From Moorena producens 3L (GTDB lineage: Bacteria; Cyanobacteriota; Cyanobacteriia; Cyanobacteriales; Coleofasciculaceae): a DNA stretch of 64,000 nucleotides. The stretch is taken from assembly GCF_000211815.1 (NCBI RefSeq), contig NZ_GL890840.1, positions 304,141-368,140 on the forward strand, given 5' to 3'. The translations under genes and the position numbers were made by a program. Shown in pieces: positions 42,259-51,344 of the stretch. The notes beneath the pieces were generated by a model. It did no database searches, had not been told where the DNA came from, and worked only from the letters and a program-made list of their open reading frames with translations. The first letter of the stretch is position 1; every line of letters starts with the position of its first letter.

Positions 42259-45177
42259 ATGCCCATGCCCACTCATGCACTATTATGCTCCAAGCAGTTG
42301 CTAGGGGGACTATACGTTAACGAAGAGGAGCAACATTCGGTATTTCCTCTGAAACATACAGACGTTTACGCCAAAATTACCGGTCACCTGTCACGGGTAG
42401 AGGTGACACAGACCTTTGAGAATCCTTTCAGCCAACCCTTAGAAGCGGTCTATATCTTTCCACTACCGGATGAAGCAGCAGTGGATCAGATGGAGATTAA
42501 ATTAAGCGATCGCATAATTGAGGGCAATATCAAAAAACGGGAAGACGCTCAAACTATCTACGAGCAAGCTTGCAGTCAGGGGCGGAGTGCGGGACTCTTA
42601 GAGCAAGAACGGGATAATATTTTTACTCAATCTCTAGCTCACATTAAACCAGGGGAGCAAATTGAGGTCACCCTTCGCTATACCGATCAGCTACAGTTCC
42701 AGGGGGGTAACTATGAATTTGTCTTCCCAATGGTAGTTGGCCCCCGTTTTATCCCTGGTACTCCCATTGATGAGAGTGGGGATACTGACTTCGTTCCCGA
42801 TGCTTCCCGAATCACTCCACCCTTGATTCCCCCAGACATTCGCTCAGGTCATGACATTGGGGTAACCGTTGAGATTGACGCTGGAGTAGCAATTACAGAG
42901 ATTTATTCTACCTCCCATCAGATTAACATTGAACAACTCAACATTGAACAACAGGGGGCAATCCTGCGGGTCAAACTGAGTCAGGAAGACACGATTCCCA
43001 ACAAAGACCTGATTCTACGCTATGGGATTGCCAAGGAGCAAACTCAGACAACACTACTTACCCACTCAGATCAACGAGGCAATCATTTTGCTGTGTATCT
43101 TATCCCTGCGTTGGACTATAGCACCGATGAGATTGTGCCAAAGGATGTGGTGTTCGTGATCGATACCTCTGGTTCTCAAATGGGGGATCCTCTGCTAAAG
43201 TCTCAGGAATTGATGCGTCGGTTTATTAATGGACTCAATCCGAAGGATACCTTTACCATTATTGATGTTTCAGATAGGGCTACCCAGCTATCCACCAAAC
43301 CCTTATCGAATAGCCCCCAAAACTGTAGAAAGGCGATTAACTACATCAATCAATTAAAAGCCAACGGTGGTACTTATTTACTCAAAGGTATTCGTCACTT
43401 GCTGAATTTACCGGCTGCACCGGAGGGACGACTACGGAGTATTGTACTGCTAAGTGATGGCTACATTAGCAATGAGAATCAGGTACTAGCAGAAGTACAG
43501 CAACAGCTTAAACCTGGAAATCGCATCTATAGCTTTGGTGTCGGCAGTTCTCCGAACCGGTTTCTGCTGAATCGCTTAGCTGAAATTGGACGGGGAATAG
43601 CTAGAATCGTGCGTCAGGATGAACCAACTGAAGCAGTAGCGGAACAGTTTTTCCGTCAAATTAATAACCCAGTGCTAACCAATATTCACGTTACCTGGGA
43701 AGGCCTAGGGGAAGCGATAATTTATCCCAATCCCACTCCGGATCTATTTACCCAGCAGCCTTTGGTTATCTGTGGACGTATTTCTCCCATTCAAGAGTTC
43801 CAGGCAGAACAGTTGCAGGTTAGCAAGTTGAAGGTTAAAAGTTTGGAGAATAACCTACCGGACTCGAAGGTTACAGCTGAAGAACTTTCAACCAAACAAC
43901 ATTCAACCTTAACCCCAAACCAACCTTGGCCAAAAGGCCACGCTACCCGAACAACCCCTACTGGCACTCTCAGGATTACGGGTACTAGGGGGGATGGTAG
44001 TTACTACCAGAAAAGATTTAACCTCAATTTTGATCAAGCCAACAATCCAGCTATTGCCCAGCTGTGGGGTAGAGCAAGGATTAAACACCTGATGCAGCAA
44101 ATGTTGAGCTGTGAAACTAAAGCTGGGGTAGAGGCAGTGACGGAAACAGCGTTGAGTTATCAACTATTGTGCCAGTACACCGCTTTTGTGGCTGTCAGTG
44201 ATCAGGTACCGGTTGCAGGTGAAAGCCACCTCATATCGATGCAAGTACCAGTAACAATCCCAGAAGGAGTTAACTGGGAAGGCATGATCAAAAGTACTTT
44301 TGCTAGTGCAATTCAGGATAGACTCAGGCTACAGAAGTGGCGTTCAGGGTTGAGAGCAGGGGATAAGGAGAGCAGGAGACAAGCAGCAATTGACATCAAT
44401 TCCAAATTCTTGCCTGATGAGCAGGGGAAAAAGGGGAAACCGAAGAACTCTAAGATCAACCGATCGTTACTGTTTTCCCTCTCTCCCTTATCTTCTGGCA
44501 CCGCCTGGTCTTCTCCTATCCCAAGATCTGTGTTACCAATAAGTGAATATAGGAAATTGGGGGTTAAAAGCAAAGCTTGGATTCAACAGTCAGAGTATAG
44601 GCAAAACAGGTACCAAGAATCTAAGCTAACCTGTAATAATGATAATCGCTATGATACCCATCAGGCATCAGAAATGAGCCCTCAGGATTATATTCTTTCT
44701 AAGACAGTTCAGGATAGCCTCACTGATAATGATAATCCCTATGATACCCATCAGGCATCAAAAATTATTACTGAGGACTATTTAGCCAATCAATCACCAG
44801 ATAATTTTGAATTGACCTTGGTCTGTCCTAGATTGATTAAAAAGGTGAAGTCAGAGATATTAAGCTCAGCGGCAATCAGCCATCACAGGTTACAGTTGGT
44901 CAGAGTTAAGGGATTAGATGAAATAGGGACAACCTGTTTAACCCAACATCTGCAACGATTGAACCTACCCCTAGGGGTAGCTGGTGAAATTGTCTTCGAG
45001 TTCCTAGTTCGTAGAGGTCGCGTGATCAGGGTGATGTGGGATGAAGCAGCCTCTACCCTGACCGAAGCCCAAATGATTGATTTGATTAAGCGATCGCTTT
45101 CTTGTTGGCGAGTGCCCGAAACCTCTGTAAAGAGCGTGTGTTTAACCTTACGCATTAACGAAGGTGCAACTCAATGA
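42259..45177 (+). CDS. VIT and von Willebrand A domain protein
   Basis: The 972 residues hold a VIT domain (about 1-160: VTQTFENPFSQPLEAVYIFP, RREDAQ-like KREDAQTIYEQA), a VWA domain (about 285-465) with MIDAS DTSGSQM, and a long variable C-terminal part. The inter-alpha-trypsin-inhibitor heavy chain and MoxR-linked proteins have this layout. There is no signal peptide, so a cytoplasmic or non-classical location is likely. Residues about 515-575 contain repeat-derived sequence (heptamer-like QVSKLKVKSLE; palindrome-derived PWPKGHATRT). DNDNPYDTHQAS is repeated near 800-835. The conserved end GEIVFEFLVRRGRVIRVMWD is kept. Confidence 0.88.
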   Translation: MPMPTHALLCSKQLLGGLYVNEEEQHSVFPLKHTDVYAKITGHLSRVEVTQTFENPFSQPLEAVYIFPLPDEAAVDQMEIKLSDRIIEGNIKKREDAQTIYEQACSQGRSAGLLEQERDNIFTQSLAHIKPGEQIEVTLRYTDQLQFQGGNYEFVFPMVVGPRFIPGTPIDESGDTDFVPDASRITPPLIPPDIRSGHDIGVTVEIDAGVAITEIYSTSHQINIEQLNIEQQGAILRVKLSQEDTIPNKDLILRYGIAKEQTQTTLLTHSDQRGNHFAVYLIPALDYSTDEIVPKDVVFVIDTSGSQMGDPLLKSQELMRRFINGLNPKDTFTIIDVSDRATQLSTKPLSNSPQNCRKAINYINQLKANGGTYLLKGIRHLLNLPAAPEGRLRSIVLLSDGYISNENQVLAEVQQQLKPGNRIYSFGVGSSPNRFLLNRLAEIGRGIARIVRQDEPTEAVAEQFFRQINNPVLTNIHVTWEGLGEAIIYPNPTPDLFTQQPLVICGRISPIQEFQAEQLQVSKLKVKSLENNLPDSKVTAEELSTKQHSTLTPNQPWPKGHATRTTPTGTLRITGTRGDGSYYQKRFNLNFDQANNPAIAQLWGRARIKHLMQQMLSCETKAGVEAVTETALSYQLLCQYTAFVAVSDQVPVAGESHLISMQVPVTIPEGVNWEGMIKSTFASAIQDRLRLQKWRSGLRAGDKESRRQAAIDINSKFLPDEQGKKGKPKNSKINRSLLFSLSPLSSGTAWSSPIPRSVLPISEYRKLGVKSKAWIQQSEYRQNRYQESKLTCNNDNRYDTHQASEMSPQDYILSKTVQDSLTDNDNPYDTHQASKIITEDYLANQSPDNFELTLVCPRLIKKVKSEILSSAAISHHRLQLVRVKGLDEIGTTCLTQHLQRLNLPLGVAGEIVFEFLVRRGRVIRVMWDEAASTLTEAQMIDLIKRSLSCWRVPETSVKSVCLTLRINEGATQ

Positions 45178-45691
45178 CATCTTGCTTAATCGTGAGATCA
45201 TAATCTTGATAGAAATTGTGTCCTAGCAGTCCAATTGACAGGGATGGACTAACAGCAACCAGTAGGTTGTTAGCCACAATACCTCCTGCGGCAGCGGAGG
45301 CCAAGCGACCCAGGGGTACATCAACTGTACCATTAGCTGTATCCATCGTGGCAGTTCCTTCTGGCTTCAATGCCAAAGCTTTTGCCATTTTTGGGGTAAT
45401 TGTCACGACGGATGCTCCTGTATCAACCACCATTTCAAAGGTTCGTTTACCATTAAAAGTGACATCAATTACAGGAGTGTTATAGACTCGGCGTTTGATG
45501 GGGATTGTAATCACTCCTGAACTGTTTTGCTTTGATATGCCGCAAAGTTTGCCAAGGTCAATCAGATTGCCATTGGCATCCCGCATGAAACAGGGTAAAT
45601 CGATTTGAGCTTTAGAAACAGCAGGAGTCAGGGTGCTGGTTGTGATTACAAATAATGTTGTTAATAGTTGGATTGGTAAATAGGGTTTCAC
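45155..45691 (-). CDS. Periplasmic retropepsin-like aspartic protease
   Basis: The 178 residues have a Sec signal (cut near SKA-Q, residue 28) and a clan AA aspartic protease domain with the single catalytic Asp in FEMVVDTGASVVTI. The flap (TANGTVDVPLG) and a C-terminal LLGHNFYQDYDL segment also fit. Retropepsin-like single-domain enzymes work as homodimers. The gene overlaps the 3' end of the VWA gene by 23 bp in convergent orientation. Confidence 0.85.
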   Translation of the reverse strand: MKPYLPIQLLTTLFVITTSTLTPAVSKAQIDLPCFMRDANGNLIDLGKLCGISKQNSSGVITIPIKRRVYNTPVIDVTFNGKRTFEMVVDTGASVVTITPKMAKALALKPEGTATMDTANGTVDVPLGRLASAAAGGIVANNLLVAVSPSLSIGLLGHNFYQDYDLTIKQDVIELHLR

Positions 45692-46285
45692 CTGATTTAT
45701 CTACTCCAGTATTTTGATTAGTACAAACTTTTAGGAAGGATTAAGGATGAAGGCTGACTCTGGACTTATCGCCTAATCCTAGATTACCCAGGGAAACTCT
45801 TAAACCAACACTACTCTTAGAGAGAGTTTATAGATACACTTTAATAATAGCTAATCGGTAATAAATCAATTAGCAGATAGGGAATCGTTGTTGGCTCGTT
45901 ATCGGGAAAAGTTTGGGGAGTTATGCTGATAGCTGGCACTATTACAAAAAAACTTAATAAAGGAAGTCATAACAATCGATTTGAGTACTGAAATCGATGC
46001 AGCAAGGGAACAGGGGAGCCAGCGCTAGCTGCACATCTAGCATCGGCCAGCCATCCCCACTGGGTCAAGGATTGCGCATTGGCGTACGCTACGCGATCGC
46101 CTTTGGTGCTCAAACAGTTGAGGGAACCATGGGCTTACTGCCTGTTGTCACTCTATTTTTACTGTGCGATCGCACTCAAGTTTGGCCACTCCCACCATCC
46201 CTTGAGTTCCTGCCAAACCCATTCCATGGGATTAACCTCCCGGCAGTCAGATGGATCAAACCACCGGATGACATGGTCACTCTGA
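45692..46285. other. Intergenic region, HIP1 sites only
   Basis: About 0.6 kb between two minus-strand genes contains GCGATCGC-type sites near 46095 and 46167 and a GCGTACGCTACGCGATCGCC palindrome near 46081. Plus-strand frames here look accidental. Confidence 0.5.
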
Positions 46286-48262
46286 TCATGAGCTCAGTTC
46301 AGATTCACTGGTAGCTACCGCCGGTTGTTCAGAACTATCTTCGACTTTGGTGTTGGACTCAGACTGCCCATTCCCTACTGCTGGTTCTTCCGATATCTCC
46401 TCAACCACAGTAGTGAACTGAGATTCCTTTGGAGTTACCGCCGGTTGTTCAGAACTATCTTCGACCACAGTAGTGGACTCAGACTCCCCGGTCTCTACTG
46501 CCGGTTTTTCGGATATCTCCTCGACCACACTAGTAAATTTAGATTCCATTGGAGCTACCGCCGGTTGTTCATAACTATCTTCGACCACAGTAGTGGACTC
46601 AGACTCCCCGGTCTCTACTGCCGGTTCTTCCGATATCTCCTCGACCACACTAGTGGATTTAGATTCCATTGAAACTACTGCCGGTTCTTCCGATATCTCC
46701 TCAACCACACTAGTAAATTCATACTCCCCGGTCTCTACTGCCGGTTCTTCCGATATCTCCTCAACAACAGTAGTGGACTCAGATTCCCTTGGAGCTACCA
46801 CAGGTTCCTCTGATGTAATGTCCAGTTCCTCTAGCGCTTCAGGTGAGGGGCTAGGGGTCACAGCGGAACGTCCGAAGAAACTGCCAAAGCGACTCCAGAT
46901 GTTTAATTTTGGCTTTTCTGACGGTTCAGGTAGAGGGGTTACTGATTCAGCCCCAGTAGTTGCTTCCTCAACTGGTGCTGGGGTTTCACTGGCAGGAACT
47001 AGCTCTTCTGCTTCCAAAGTTGTTTCCACCTCAGGTAGGTTGGACTCAACCTCAGGAGTTGGTTCCTCCAGAGTTATTGGTAGTTCACTGGGTGTTACAG
47101 ATTCCTCTAGTTCTGGTATTTGCTCTGTTTCAGTGGGTGCTAATTCCCCTGGTGGTGTAGTGTCTTCTTCTGTAGTTTCTTGTTCTAAGGAGGTCGGTTC
47201 AGAGGTGAGAGGTTCTTCAACTATCGGAACAACCGAGGGTATTGGTGTTGGCTCTACTGTAGGCGAAGTAGTCAATGATGGACTCGGAGCTGGTGTCTCT
47301 TCTGGTACAGGTATTGGGGTTGCCGGTGGCTGATAGTTGGGGTCTACAATACCACCAGCTTGCTCAGCCGAGAGTTGACCCAATACTAGGTGGGAAAGGG
47401 TGTCTTCACCGTTAGGCTGGTAGTTAATCACCTGTACTGTGTTGTTGAAAACATTCTTGACTGGGTTGCCCTGTCCATCGAGAAACTCTAACTCTACCCA
47501 GTTTTTGCCCTCTTTAAACCCTGTCAGATAAATCGATTCCCAACGGTCGAGTAGGAAACTTTGACCGTTCACAGTAACCCGAATCTGCCAATCAACACTA
47601 TCATCATCTAGATTGTCTTGAGCCACTAGCTGGAGAGGGGTATTACTCAAGGGGGTATTCGTCAAATAGAAGTCCAGCAGAATCGGCTCTGCTCCGTAGT
47701 CGCCTTTTGGAACGTTGTAAGTTAGGAGTGGCAGCGCTGGATCTGGGTTGTTGTCGTCAGTTTTAGTAAAGATATGAAATGTGGTCTGGGCATAGGCACC
47801 TTGATTTTTGAAGCTCTCATCCCAGGGGCGAGAGGCAAATGCCCGCAGGGTATGGGTGCCAGGGGATAAATCCTCTAGGATTAGAAGTTGGTCTAGGTCA
47901 TAGATGGCTTGGTAAGGTTGGTTGTCCAGGATGACGTTCAGATGAGGACCTATACCTAGATCGGGATCTTGGAAAATTGGCAAGTCCTGAACCTGAAATT
48001 TCACTGATACTGTTGTATCTTCAAGCACCATGTCATCACCAGGTCTGACAATGATGACTTGAGGCTGGTAAGCCTCTAGGCTCTGACTAAGCTCTTGAAT
48101 AGCTAGGGGTGGCCCTACTTCTGATAACTGATTAACTTGGTTGGTTTGGGAGCTGGCATCGATGCCAAACCGCTTCGATGTCTTGATGCGATCGCTACCG
48201 CAGGCCACCAGACCCCAAACTAAAATCGTTGTGATTAGGAAGAAAAAAAGTCTTTTCACCAT
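46286..48262 (-). CDS. Lipoprotein with Pro/Glu-rich linker and 20-residue tandem repeats
   Basis: The start is placed at ATG 48262 (MVKRLFFFLI), which gives a lipoprotein signal ending LVACGS; the longer frame begins at 48307. There are 658 residues. Residues about 60-300 are beta-rich folded sequence (VSVKFQVQDLPIF, LSPGTHTLRAFASRPW) that resembles an Ig-like envelope domain. A Pro/Thr/Glu-rich linker follows, then a tail of about 8.7 copies of a 20-residue unit (SEEPAVETGESESTTVVEEI). The tail is acidic and probably disordered. It is likely exposed at an envelope surface; the function is unknown. Confidence 0.75.
   Translation of the reverse strand: MVKRLFFFLITTILVWGLVACGSDRIKTSKRFGIDASSQTNQVNQLSEVGPPLAIQELSQSLEAYQPQVIIVRPGDDMVLEDTTVSVKFQVQDLPIFQDPDLGIGPHLNVILDNQPYQAIYDLDQLLILEDLSPGTHTLRAFASRPWDESFKNQGAYAQTTFHIFTKTDDNNPDPALPLLTYNVPKGDYGAEPILLDFYLTNTPLSNTPLQLVAQDNLDDDSVDWQIRVTVNGQSFLLDRWESIYLTGFKEGKNWVELEFLDGQGNPVKNVFNNTVQVINYQPNGEDTLSHLVLGQLSAEQAGGIVDPNYQPPATPIPVPEETPAPSPSLTTSPTVEPTPIPSVVPIVEEPLTSEPTSLEQETTEEDTTPPGELAPTETEQIPELEESVTPSELPITLEEPTPEVESNLPEVETTLEAEELVPASETPAPVEEATTGAESVTPLPEPSEKPKLNIWSRFGSFFGRSAVTPSPSPEALEELDITSEEPVVAPRESESTTVVEEISEEPAVETGEYEFTSVVEEISEEPAVVSMESKSTSVVEEISEEPAVETGESESTTVVEDSYEQPAVAPMESKFTSVVEEISEKPAVETGESESTTVVEDSSEQPAVTPKESQFTTVVEEISEEPAVGNGQSESNTKVEDSSEQPAVATSESELSS
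46310..46810 (-). repeat. 60-bp tandem repeat in lipoprotein gene
   Basis: About nine 60-bp units code for 20-residue repeats. Alternate units resemble each other more than neighbours do (GESEST versus MESKFT types), which suggests expansion by 120-bp steps. Confidence 0.85.
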
Positions 48263-48590
48263 GATTATCTGGCTGTTCCTACCCAACAAGCCATCTCCTT
48301 TGATCACCAGCCTTTAATCTTAACTTACAGGTTGACCTCTAGTCTTGCTCCTTGTCTTTAGGTGTTGGTCTATGAGCGTTGGGGTTGCCTATTGGCAGGA
48401 TGATCAAGTCTGTTCTAACTTTCCCCCTCTTGGTGCGCATTTCCTTGGCAAGGTTACCTAGCCTGGGTCCCACCGCTCTTCCAAGTGTTCCGCTTTTCTA
48501 TAAATCTTCCGCTTCTCTATCAACCATACCCCTACACCTTCAACCCTTGAGGGTCGTCCGTCTAGATCGGGGACACTTTTTTCAAAAAAT

Positions 48591-48620
48591 ATTTAGCATT
48601 TATTTACATTTTTTAACATT
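48591..48620 (+). promoter_or_regulatory. Ten-bp phased repeats upstream of psaA
   Basis: ATTTAGCATT, TATTTACATT and TTTTAACATT follow each other at exact 10-bp spacing. TTTACATT fits one half of the HLR1 site bound by RpaB, (G/T)TTACA(A/T)(A/T), and a second near-half TTAACATT lies next to it, though not at the canonical 4-bp gap. This may be a light-response site for psaAB. Confidence 0.3.
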
Positions 48621-48781
48621 TTGAAAAAATTATCATTGAATTTTTCTATAGTTAGTTTTGATTTGTTGTGATGGCGGCTTAGACACAAACAGTGGTATAC
48701 CTATTAATACTGCTAATTGAGAATAGTTAACGATTATCCAAAAAATTGTTAACTATTTTTAACTGAATTCAAAAAGCGCCT

Positions 48782-48850
48782 GAAGCAAGACCTATTATCT
48801 TCTAAGGGAGGTATCCGTTTTGACGTAAATTCAGAACAGGTCCTTGCTTC
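48782..48850 (+). promoter_or_regulatory. Inverted repeat in psaA leader
   Basis: GAAGCAAGACC (48782-48792) and GGTCCTTGCTTC (48839-48850) pair almost perfectly around about 46 bases that include a GGGAGG tract. It lies 100 bp before the psaA ATG and may fold in the 5'-UTR. Confidence 0.35.
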
Positions 48851-48947
48851 GGTTAGAAAGCAGTGATTAAAAAAGTGCTTTCTTATCCATAAAAATAAAA
48901 CTCCCCTAGGGGTATTAGTCGTTCCTTGTCTAGAGAGGAGATTCCTC

Positions 48948-51170
48948 ATGCCACTCGAGGTCGATAACGACCCGGTACCAGCTTCCTTTGAGAAGTGGGG
49001 TAAGCCAGGTCATTTTGATCGAACCCTAGCGAGAGGTCCCAAAACCACCACTTGGATTTGGAACCTTCACGCTAACGCTCATGATTTCGATAGTCATACC
49101 AGTGACTTAGAAGACGTTTCTCGCAAAATATTTAGTGCACACTTCGGTCACCTAGCCGTTGTCTTTGTCTGGTTGAGCGGCATGTACTTCCATGGTGCTC
49201 GTTTTTCTAACTACGAGGCATGGCTGAGTGATCCCACTAGTATTAAGCCCAGTGCTCAAGTGGTTTGGCCCGTTGTTGGTCAAGGCATTTTGAATGGGGA
49301 TGTTGGTGGGGGCTTCCACGGCATCCAAATCACCTCTGGTTTCTTCCAGCTGTGGCGTGCTTCCGGTATCACCAATAGCACCCAACTGTACGCAACAGCT
49401 ATTGGTGGTTTGGTAATGGCAGCCCTGATGCTATTTGCTGGCTGGTTCCACTACCACAAGAAGGCTCCGAAACTGTCATGGTTCCAGAGCGTGGAGTCGA
49501 TGATGAACCACCACTTAGCTGTGCTACTGGGCTGCGGCTGCCTAAGTTGGGCAGGTCACCAGATCCATGTGTCTTTGCCCATCAACAAGCTCTTGGATTC
49601 TGGGGTGGCTCCTAGTGAGATTCCACTGCCCCATGAGTTCTTATTCAATCAGGGCTTGATGGCAGATCTTTATCCCAGTTTTGCTAAGGGCATAACCCCC
49701 TTCTTCACCCTGAACTGGGGCGTCTACTCTGACTTCCTCACCTTCCATGGTGGTCTGAATCCAGTAACCGGTGGATTGTGGTTGTCAGATACCGCTCACC
49801 ATCACTTAGCTCTAGGAGTCCTGTTCATCATTGCTGGCCACATGTACCGTAATACCTACGGTGTTGGTCATAGCATGAAGGAAATTCTAGAGGCTCATAA
49901 GGGTCCGTTCACTGGCGAAGGACACAAAGGTCTTTATGAAATCCTGACTACTTCTTGGCATGCCCAGCTAGCCATTAACCTAGCTATGGTAGGCTCCCTG
50001 AGCATCATTGTGGCTCATCATATGTACGCGATGCCTCCGTATCCGTACATTGCCACAGACTATGGTACTCAGCTGTCCCTATTCACCCACCATATGTGGA
50101 TTGGTGCCTTCTGTATTGTAGGAGGTGCAGCCCATGGTGCTATTTTCATGGTGCGGGACTATGACCCAGCCAAGAATGTGAACAACCTACTAGACAGGGC
50201 TATCCGTCACCGGGATGCAATTATCTCTCACCTGAACTGGGTGTGTATCTGGTTGGGTTTCCATGCCTTTGGTCTGTACGTTCACAACGATACGATGCGG
50301 GCTTTGGGTCGCCCTCAGGATATGTTCTCTGATACGGCGATTCAGCTACAGCCAATCTTTGCCCAGTGGATTCAAAACATCCACAACCTAGCGCCGGGAG
50401 GAACTGCTCCCAATGCTTTGGAAACCGTTAGCTATGCCTTTGGCGGAGGCATGGTAGAAGTAGGGGGTAAAGTGGCAATGATGCCGATTGAGCTGGGTAC
50501 TGCGGACTTTATGGTCCACCATATCCATGCGTTCACCATCCATGTCACTGTACTAATTCTGCTCAAAGGGGTACTGTTTGCCCGTTCGTCACGTCTGATC
50601 CCCGATAAATCTGAGCTAGGCTTCCGCTTCCCCTGCGATGGTCCAGGTCGTGGCGGTACCTGCCAGGTATCCGGTTGGGATCATGTGTTCCTAGGCTTGT
50701 TCTGGATGTATAACTGCATCTCTGTGGTTATTTTCCACTTCAGCTGGAAGATGCAATCTGATGTCTGGGGAACAGTATTCCCGGATGGGACTGTGTCTCA
50801 CATTGCCAATGGCAACTTTGCCCAAAGTGCGATCACCATCAATGGCTGGTTACGGGACTTTTTGTGGGCACAAGCCTCAAATGTAATCACATCTTACGGC
50901 TCAGCTCTGTCGGCATACGGCATAATGTTCCTAGCTGGTCACTTCGTCTTTGCCTTTAGCCTGATGTTCCTATTTAGTGGTCGTGGGTACTGGCAAGAAC
51001 TGATCGAATCCATCGTTTGGGCTCATAATAAATTGAAAGTAGCCCCATCGATTCAGCCTCGTGCTCTGAGCATCACTCAGGGTCGGGCTGTGGGGGTAGC
51101 TCACTACCTCCTGGGAGGAATCGTCGTTACCTGGTCATTCTTCCTAGCACGCATCCTGTCAGTGGGATAA
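48948..51170 (+). CDS. psaA: Photosystem I P700 apoprotein A1
   Basis: The 740-residue core subunit of photosystem I has 11 membrane helices and binds P700, A0, A1 and FX. The FX-binding loop [13 protein letters not shown]700/antenna His segments ([11 protein letters not shown]) and the end [20 protein letters not shown] are clear. AGGAG stands 8 bp before the ATG, and no earlier in-frame start exists. The N-terminus ([11 protein letters not shown]) is therefore about ten residues shorter than the usual MTISPPER... form. Several normally invariant stretches differ ([22 protein letters not shown]). psaB follows after 174 bp, the classic order. Confidence 0.97.
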   Translation: MPLEVDNDPVPASFEKWGKPGHFDRTLARGPKTTTWIWNLHANAHDFDSHTSDLEDVSRKIFSAHFGHLAVVFVWLSGMYFHGARFSNYEAWLSDPTSIKPSAQVVWPVVGQGILNGDVGGGFHGIQITSGFFQLWRASGITNSTQLYATAIGGLVMAALMLFAGWFHYHKKAPKLSWFQSVESMMNHHLAVLLGCGCLSWAGHQIHVSLPINKLLDSGVAPSEIPLPHEFLFNQGLMADLYPSFAKGITPFFTLNWGVYSDFLTFHGGLNPVTGGLWLSDTAHHHLALGVLFIIAGHMYRNTYGVGHSMKEILEAHKGPFTGEGHKGLYEILTTSWHAQLAINLAMVGSLSIIVAHHMYAMPPYPYIATDYGTQLSLFTHHMWIGAFCIVGGAAHGAIFMVRDYDPAKNVNNLLDRAIRHRDAIISHLNWVCIWLGFHAFGLYVHNDTMRALGRPQDMFSDTAIQLQPIFAQWIQNIHNLAPGGTAPNALETVSYAFGGGMVEVGGKVAMMPIELGTADFMVHHIHAFTIHVTVLILLKGVLFARSSRLIPDKSELGFRFPCDGPGRGGTCQVSGWDHVFLGLFWMYNCISVVIFHFSWKMQSDVWGTVFPDGTVSHIANGNFAQSAITINGWLRDFLWAQASNVITSYGSALSAYGIMFLAGHFVFAFSLMFLFSGRGYWQELIESIVWAHNKLKVAPSIQPRALSITQGRAVGVAHYLLGGIVVTWSFFLARILSVG

Positions 51171-51344
51171 CTGCTTACCAGGAATCGATGCCAAACCTTG
51201 AGTGGGATACCATAACCTGTGTCTCGCCTGTCGATACCCTAAGCAACCTGGAACTTCGGTTCCAGGGGGTTAATTAAGAAAAAACAATGAGCAGCATGAT
51301 TGCATAAGTCTCATAGGTCAGCGAGGAGAATTTCCTTAAAGCAT

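Noticed and set aside
45997..46314. Plus-strand frames upstream of the repeat lipoprotein
   Set aside because: They span HIP1 palindromes and have no family pattern.
46325..47333. Long plus-strand frames opposite the repeat lipoprotein
   Set aside because: They are antisense shadows of the 60-bp repeats; the minus-strand frame has the lipoprotein signal and folded domain.
51300..51344. N-terminal extension of PsaB
   Set aside because: The conserved [10 protein letters not shown] start at 51345 has its own GAGGAGA ribosome site.
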